Origin: Caldicellulosiruptor naganoensis
Lineage (GTDB): Bacteria; Bacillota; Thermoanaerobacteria; Caldicellulosiruptorales; Caldicellulosiruptoraceae
DNA length: 64,000 nucleotides
Assembly (NCBI RefSeq): GCF_026914285.1
Contig: NZ_CP113864.1
Location: forward strand, 1,643,001 to 1,707,000
Direction: 5' to 3'
Part shown: positions 61,801-64,000 of the stretch, piece after piece
How positions within the stretch are numbered: the first letter of the stretch is position 1
Layout of the letters: the number at the start of each line of letters is the position of its first letter
Notes under the pieces: generated by a model
Told to the model about the DNA's origin: nothing
The model's database searches: none
The model's input: the letters and a program-made list of their open reading frames with translations, nothing else
Translations under genes and position numbers: made by a program

Positions 61801-62197
61801 CAATCCAATTCAGATTTTTTCAAAATTTGAAAGTGGAGAATACCAAATAACAGAAAAGAAAAACTACAAGAAGCACACAACCCCTCTTTTCACCCAAGCA
61901 ATGCTCATTGATGAGATGAAACAAAAGAATATAGGAAGACCATCCACGTATGCTAAAATGGTTGAGACCCTTTTCAAAAGAGGATATGTATTTGAAGATC
62001 AATATAGAAGGATTCGTTCAACTGCACTTGGAAGAAAAGTGTATTCTTACCTTGCACAACACTACCAAGATTATATAAACGAAGAGACAACAAGAAATCT
62101 TGAAAGACTTATGGAAGTCGTTGAAATGGGCGAAAAGGATTATCAAAATGTATTAAGTAGCTTATATGAAGAGCTTACTAAAATTATACAAAGCTAA
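58832..62197 (+). CDS. rgy: Reverse gyrase
   Basis: A 1121-residue fusion of an SF2 helicase and type IA topoisomerase that adds positive supercoils. N-terminal zinc finger C11-C14 and C29-C32; Walker A APTGLGKTTFG near residue 100; DEAD-like box FVDDVDAI; helicase motif VI GSGRTSRM. The topoisomerase half starts with Toprim LMIVESPTKAETISRFLEK near residue 565, a second zinc finger CTSCGTQF...CPKCG, VATDPDVEGEKISWD, and the active Tyr in GFITYHRTDSNRIS. TTG 58832 follows GGGGGA. The protein is the standard marker of hyperthermophiles. Confidence 0.96.
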   Translation: MATGAKYYHSCINCGGINSDTRNQKGLPCEKCLPFENSMNILESLKQHNSLKDYAYFWNFQNEYKEFEKFFVSKVGKPMTGYQRLWARRLLLSKSFTLIAPTGLGKTTFGLVATLWMTKNGKKVALIFPTVSLVEQAHQRLLEFANKEPKENVKILSYKSSMKKTEKDEFEKSFENGEFDILIVSSQFISKRKDDLAKKVFSLVFVDDVDAILKSSKNIDTLLQMIGIDQNTIDQTFENLKKGIKYPEQKQNGTSSTLSKGILIVSSATAKPQGLKPLLFRELLGFEIGRFTFSIRNITNIRIAEKSKEKLLETIKILNDGILLFVENEEEGKDVTHFLENEGISVGKTWEDFEKSFEEFKDGKLKILCGIYSYYGKLVRGIDLPLRIKYSIFWGTPSFRFSTDIEKAPRFVLERVFSDYLEEHPKLKSFFKGIDRYQVERLREVVKKYISQDKWTVFVKKSFSNLKISDEGQIFFPDVFTYIQGSGRTSRMLGSSLTKGVSILFEDDDLLFESLRSRLMFLLDEEWKTENEVCFEDLIKEVEMSRNETLINERSSDLKSRLMIVESPTKAETISRFLEKASTRRYGRLSVYESVTPDGILLITASKGHVYDLDTKTGVHGVEISNGNFIPYYNSIKRCTSCGTQFTDEYPSCPKCGSDKIDDKKEILKVLREIAAEVDEVLVATDPDVEGEKISWDISQYLKPVNPNLRRIEMHEITKFGFESAIKNQRDFNANLVKSQIVRRIEDRWVGFELSSKLQKNFKSYNLSAGRVQSTVLGWIIEREKEYAKSQKEFTFVRFENGFGFEAEGKIDGNKVLVEVVEENEKELETILPFNTPTLLSYASQKLNLSVQEIMEILQFLFEHGFITYHRTDSNRISLTGQNVARLYLEKIGKRDLFVGRSFGSEGAHEAIRPVKPISPLELKELSSERLAQGLTANHIKVYELIFNRFFTSQMKNPLVKYQKLIFRFDKQEIEKEMPIGVIEEGWLLFNPIQIFSKFESGEYQITEKKNYKKHTTPLFTQAMLIDEMKQKNIGRPSTYAKMVETLFKRGYVFEDQYRRIRSTALGRKVYSYLAQHYQDYINEETTRNLERLMEVVEMGEKDYQNVLSSLYEELTKIIQS

Positions 62198-62298
62198 AGT
62201 ACTTTCTCTGAATTTTTTGTTTGAAGCCTATTTTAAAGTGATAAAAATTATGGTAGAACAAAACAAAAACTATATTTTGGAAAAGCGGGGTGGCTTTT

Positions 62299-64000
62299 TT
62301 GGTAAAAAACATAAAACTCAGAACAAAGCTCATTTTGCTTTTTGCCTTCGTCTTTTTAGCTTTTATATTAATTTTTGAAATTTATTTTATTCCTTCTGTT
62401 ACAAAAACAATTGAGTCACAAGTCGAAAGTAAGCTCAAAAACATCGTCCAAGTTGCAATTTCAATATGTGAAAGCCAGTATGCTCTCCAAAAATCCGGGA
62501 AACTTAGTGAATCTCAAGCACAGCAGACAGCAAAAGAAATTATCCGCGGTCTTAGATACAACAGCAATGGTTACATCTGGATAAATGATTTACAACCAAA
62601 GATGATAATGCACCCATTCAACCAAGAGTTAGAAGGTCAAGATTTATCTGACTACAAAGATCCAACAGGGTTTAAGTTATTTGTAGCTATGGTAGATGTT
62701 GTAAAGAAAAAAGGAGAAGGTTTTGTAAAATATCAATGGACGAAGCCTAATTCAAACAATAATTTTCCAAAAAAGTCTTATGTTGTATTATTTAAACCAT
62801 GGGGCTGGGTTTTAGGAACAGGCGTTTACATAGACGATTTAGTTGCATATGAGAATAATATAAAAAACAGCCTGAGAATGATAACACTTTTTGTGCTTTT
62901 AATATGCTTTTTGATAATATTTCTAATAACAATTTCGATCAGCCAAAGACTAAAACAAGTTGAAGAATTTGCTGAGTCTTTATCAAAATTTGACCTTTCT
63001 TTAAATAAAGGCTTAAATACAAGCTATAATGATGAAATTGGCAAGGTTGCAAGAACTTTCAGCAACATGAGCCAAAACATGAAAGATATGATATCACAGA
63101 TAAAACAGGTCTCTTTATCTGTATTTGAAGCTGCAAAGGAGCTCACATCTGCTTCAAATGAGATTGCAAACGTCTCTGAGCAAATAGCTTTAGCAATTTC
63201 TGATGTTGCAAAAGGAAGTACTGAACAGGCAAATTCTATTGAACAATCAAGCCAAAGATTAAACAAACTTTCAGAGGTTATTGAAGTTATCTCTGAAAAA
63301 ATGAAAGAGTCTTACTCCTATGCGCAGACAGTGTTCAACACAATTAATGAAGGAAACTTACTTATTAACTCCCAGGAAGAAAATATGAAAAACGTCAAAG
63401 AGATTTGGCAAAAGGTTGAAAGTTTGATGAATCAGTTTTCTTCTATGAGCACAGAGATTGTCCAGATAACATCTTTTATAAGCAACCTTTCAAAAGAGAT
63501 AAATCTCTTGGCTCTAAATGCATCAATTGAAGCCTCAAGAGCAGGTGAGGCAGGAAAAGGATTCATGGTTGTTGCAAACGAGATTAGAAAACTTTCTGAC
63601 CAGACATCAAGTTCAGCAAAACAGATAGGTAATCTTCTCAAAAACATCCAAGCAAATGTAGAAAACCTTACAGCAGGTTTTAGCAGTTTTGAAGATGCTC
63701 TCAAAAAACAAGATGAGATCACAAACGACACAAAACAAGCTTATAGTCAGATTATAGAACTTACCAAAAAGCTCATAGAAATATTTGAAGAAATAAACCA
63801 AAGTATTCAAGCATCAACACAAGATATCTTATCTATATCAACTGAAATCTCCAATATTGCAAGTATTGCTCAGGAGACTGCTGCAGCAACCGAGCAGACA
63901 GCTGCATCAACAGAAGAGCAAACTGCAGCTGCCCAGACAATTGCAAGTACAATGAAAAGATTAGAAAGCTTAGCTGAGGATATGATGAAAAAGGTTGAAG
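62299..64000 (+). CDS. Methyl-accepting chemotaxis protein (partial at window end)
   Basis: A chemoreceptor with a cytoplasmic start (VKNIKLRTK), a first membrane helix, an extracellular single-Cache domain ([17 protein letters not shown], then [17 protein letters not shown]), a second helix near residues 193-213, a HAMP-like segment, and a signalling domain whose tip [20 protein letters not shown] is present. The reading frame starts at TTG 62299 with GGGGTGG upstream and stays open to the end; perhaps only the last part of the methylation helices is missing. Sensed ligand unknown, but single-Cache receptors often bind small organic acids. Confidence 0.93.
   Translation, partial: MVKNIKLRTKLILLFAFVFLAFILIFEIYFIPSVTKTIESQVESKLKNIVQVAISICESQYALQKSGKLSESQAQQTAKEIIRGLRYNSNGYIWINDLQPKMIMHPFNQELEGQDLSDYKDPTGFKLFVAMVDVVKKKGEGFVKYQWTKPNSNNNFPKKSYVVLFKPWGWVLGTGVYIDDLVAYENNIKNSLRMITLFVLLICFLIIFLITISISQRLKQVEEFAESLSKFDLSLNKGLNTSYNDEIGKVARTFSNMSQNMKDMISQIKQVSLSVFEAAKELTSASNEIANVSEQIALAISDVAKGSTEQANSIEQSSQRLNKLSEVIEVISEKMKESYSYAQTVFNTINEGNLLINSQEENMKNVKEIWQKVESLMNQFSSMSTEIVQITSFISNLSKEINLLALNASIEASRAGEAGKGFMVVANEIRKLSDQTSSSAKQIGNLLKNIQANVENLTAGFSSFEDALKKQDEITNDTKQAYSQIIELTKKLIEIFEEINQSIQASTQDILSISTEISNIASIAQETAAATEQTAASTEEQTAAAQTIASTMKRLESLAEDMMKKVE

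Noticed and set aside
1-64000. CRISPR arrays or rRNA genes
   Set aside because: No series of regularly spaced direct repeats and no ribosomal RNA core sequences were seen; the GAGGCTGTC repeats are IS ends and terminators, not an array.

Overview
The window is 64 kb of AT-rich DNA from a thermophilic, Gram-positive-type, anaerobic bacterium. Reverse gyrase at 58.8-62.2 kb indicates growth at very high temperature. Firmicutes gene neighbourhoods (comFC-yvyF-flgM-flgN-flgK, spoIIAA-spoIIAB-sigF, fapR-plsX-fab, ybaB-recR-yaaL-bofA, a lysine riboswitch before asd-dapA-dapB) place it in the Clostridia-like Firmicutes. Protein character and IS types fit Caldicellulosiruptor or a close relative; this is inference, since no search was run.

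Layout. 0-4.6 kb (minus strand): end of a flagellar operon (flgK, flgN, flgM, yvyF, comFC), then the sigma-F sporulation operon. 4.6-6.9 kb: tRNA-Gly, then an ISLre2-type element that has cut into an ABC substrate-binding-protein gene. 7-10 kb: an oxalate/formate-type antiporter after purK-purE. 10.4-13.3 kb: a PEPCK-like protein of unknown function (DUF4914 type) and two damaged genes. 13.4-15.2 kb: first of two nearly identical IS1182-type insertion sequences. 15.2-18.4 kb: a damaged hybrid-cluster-protein gene, its ferredoxin partner and a divergent Crp/Fnr regulator with a palindromic operator between them. 18.4-21.4 kb: a toxin-antitoxin pair and a decayed arsenic locus. 21.5-26 kb: ftsY and smc. 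26-31 kb: secreted-protein genes (one broken), spoVS, pstS-pstC-pstA. 31-39 kb: the fatty-acid operon fapR-plsX-fabH-fabD-fabG-acpP-fabF followed by rnc and a radical SAM gene. 39-43 kb: galU, small acidic proteins, a nucleotide-sugar epimerase and a membrane J-domain protein. 43-54 kb: the second IS1182 copy inside a long minus-strand operon, nurA, a small predicted barrel protein, herA, sbcD, sbcC, ybaB, recR, yaaL, bofA. 54-55 kb: ispF and a HepT/MntA-type pair. 55-58.7 kb (plus strand): L-box, asd, dapA, dapB and a free-standing ACT protein. 58.8-64 kb: reverse gyrase and a chemoreceptor that runs off the end.

The most notable system is the 46-54 kb operon. It links the archaeal-type DNA-end-resection set NurA-HerA with SbcCD (Mre11-Rad50) and with the bacterial recombination proteins YbaB and RecR under one promoter. 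The NurA carries an unusual four-cysteine cluster. Together with reverse gyrase this looks like a genome-maintenance set suited to heat.

A second theme is gene decay between about 2.9 and 28 kb. Many genes there carry one-base frameshifts (often in A/T runs), a premature stop, or internal deletions: sigF tail, IS transposase, substrate-binding protein, the 12.3 kb hypothetical gene, mpsC, hcp, acr3, an arsR-like gene and an amidase gene. Some could be sequencing errors in homopolymers; the deletions cannot. Despite this, two near-perfect sigma-H promoters remain in front of spoIIA and spoVS.
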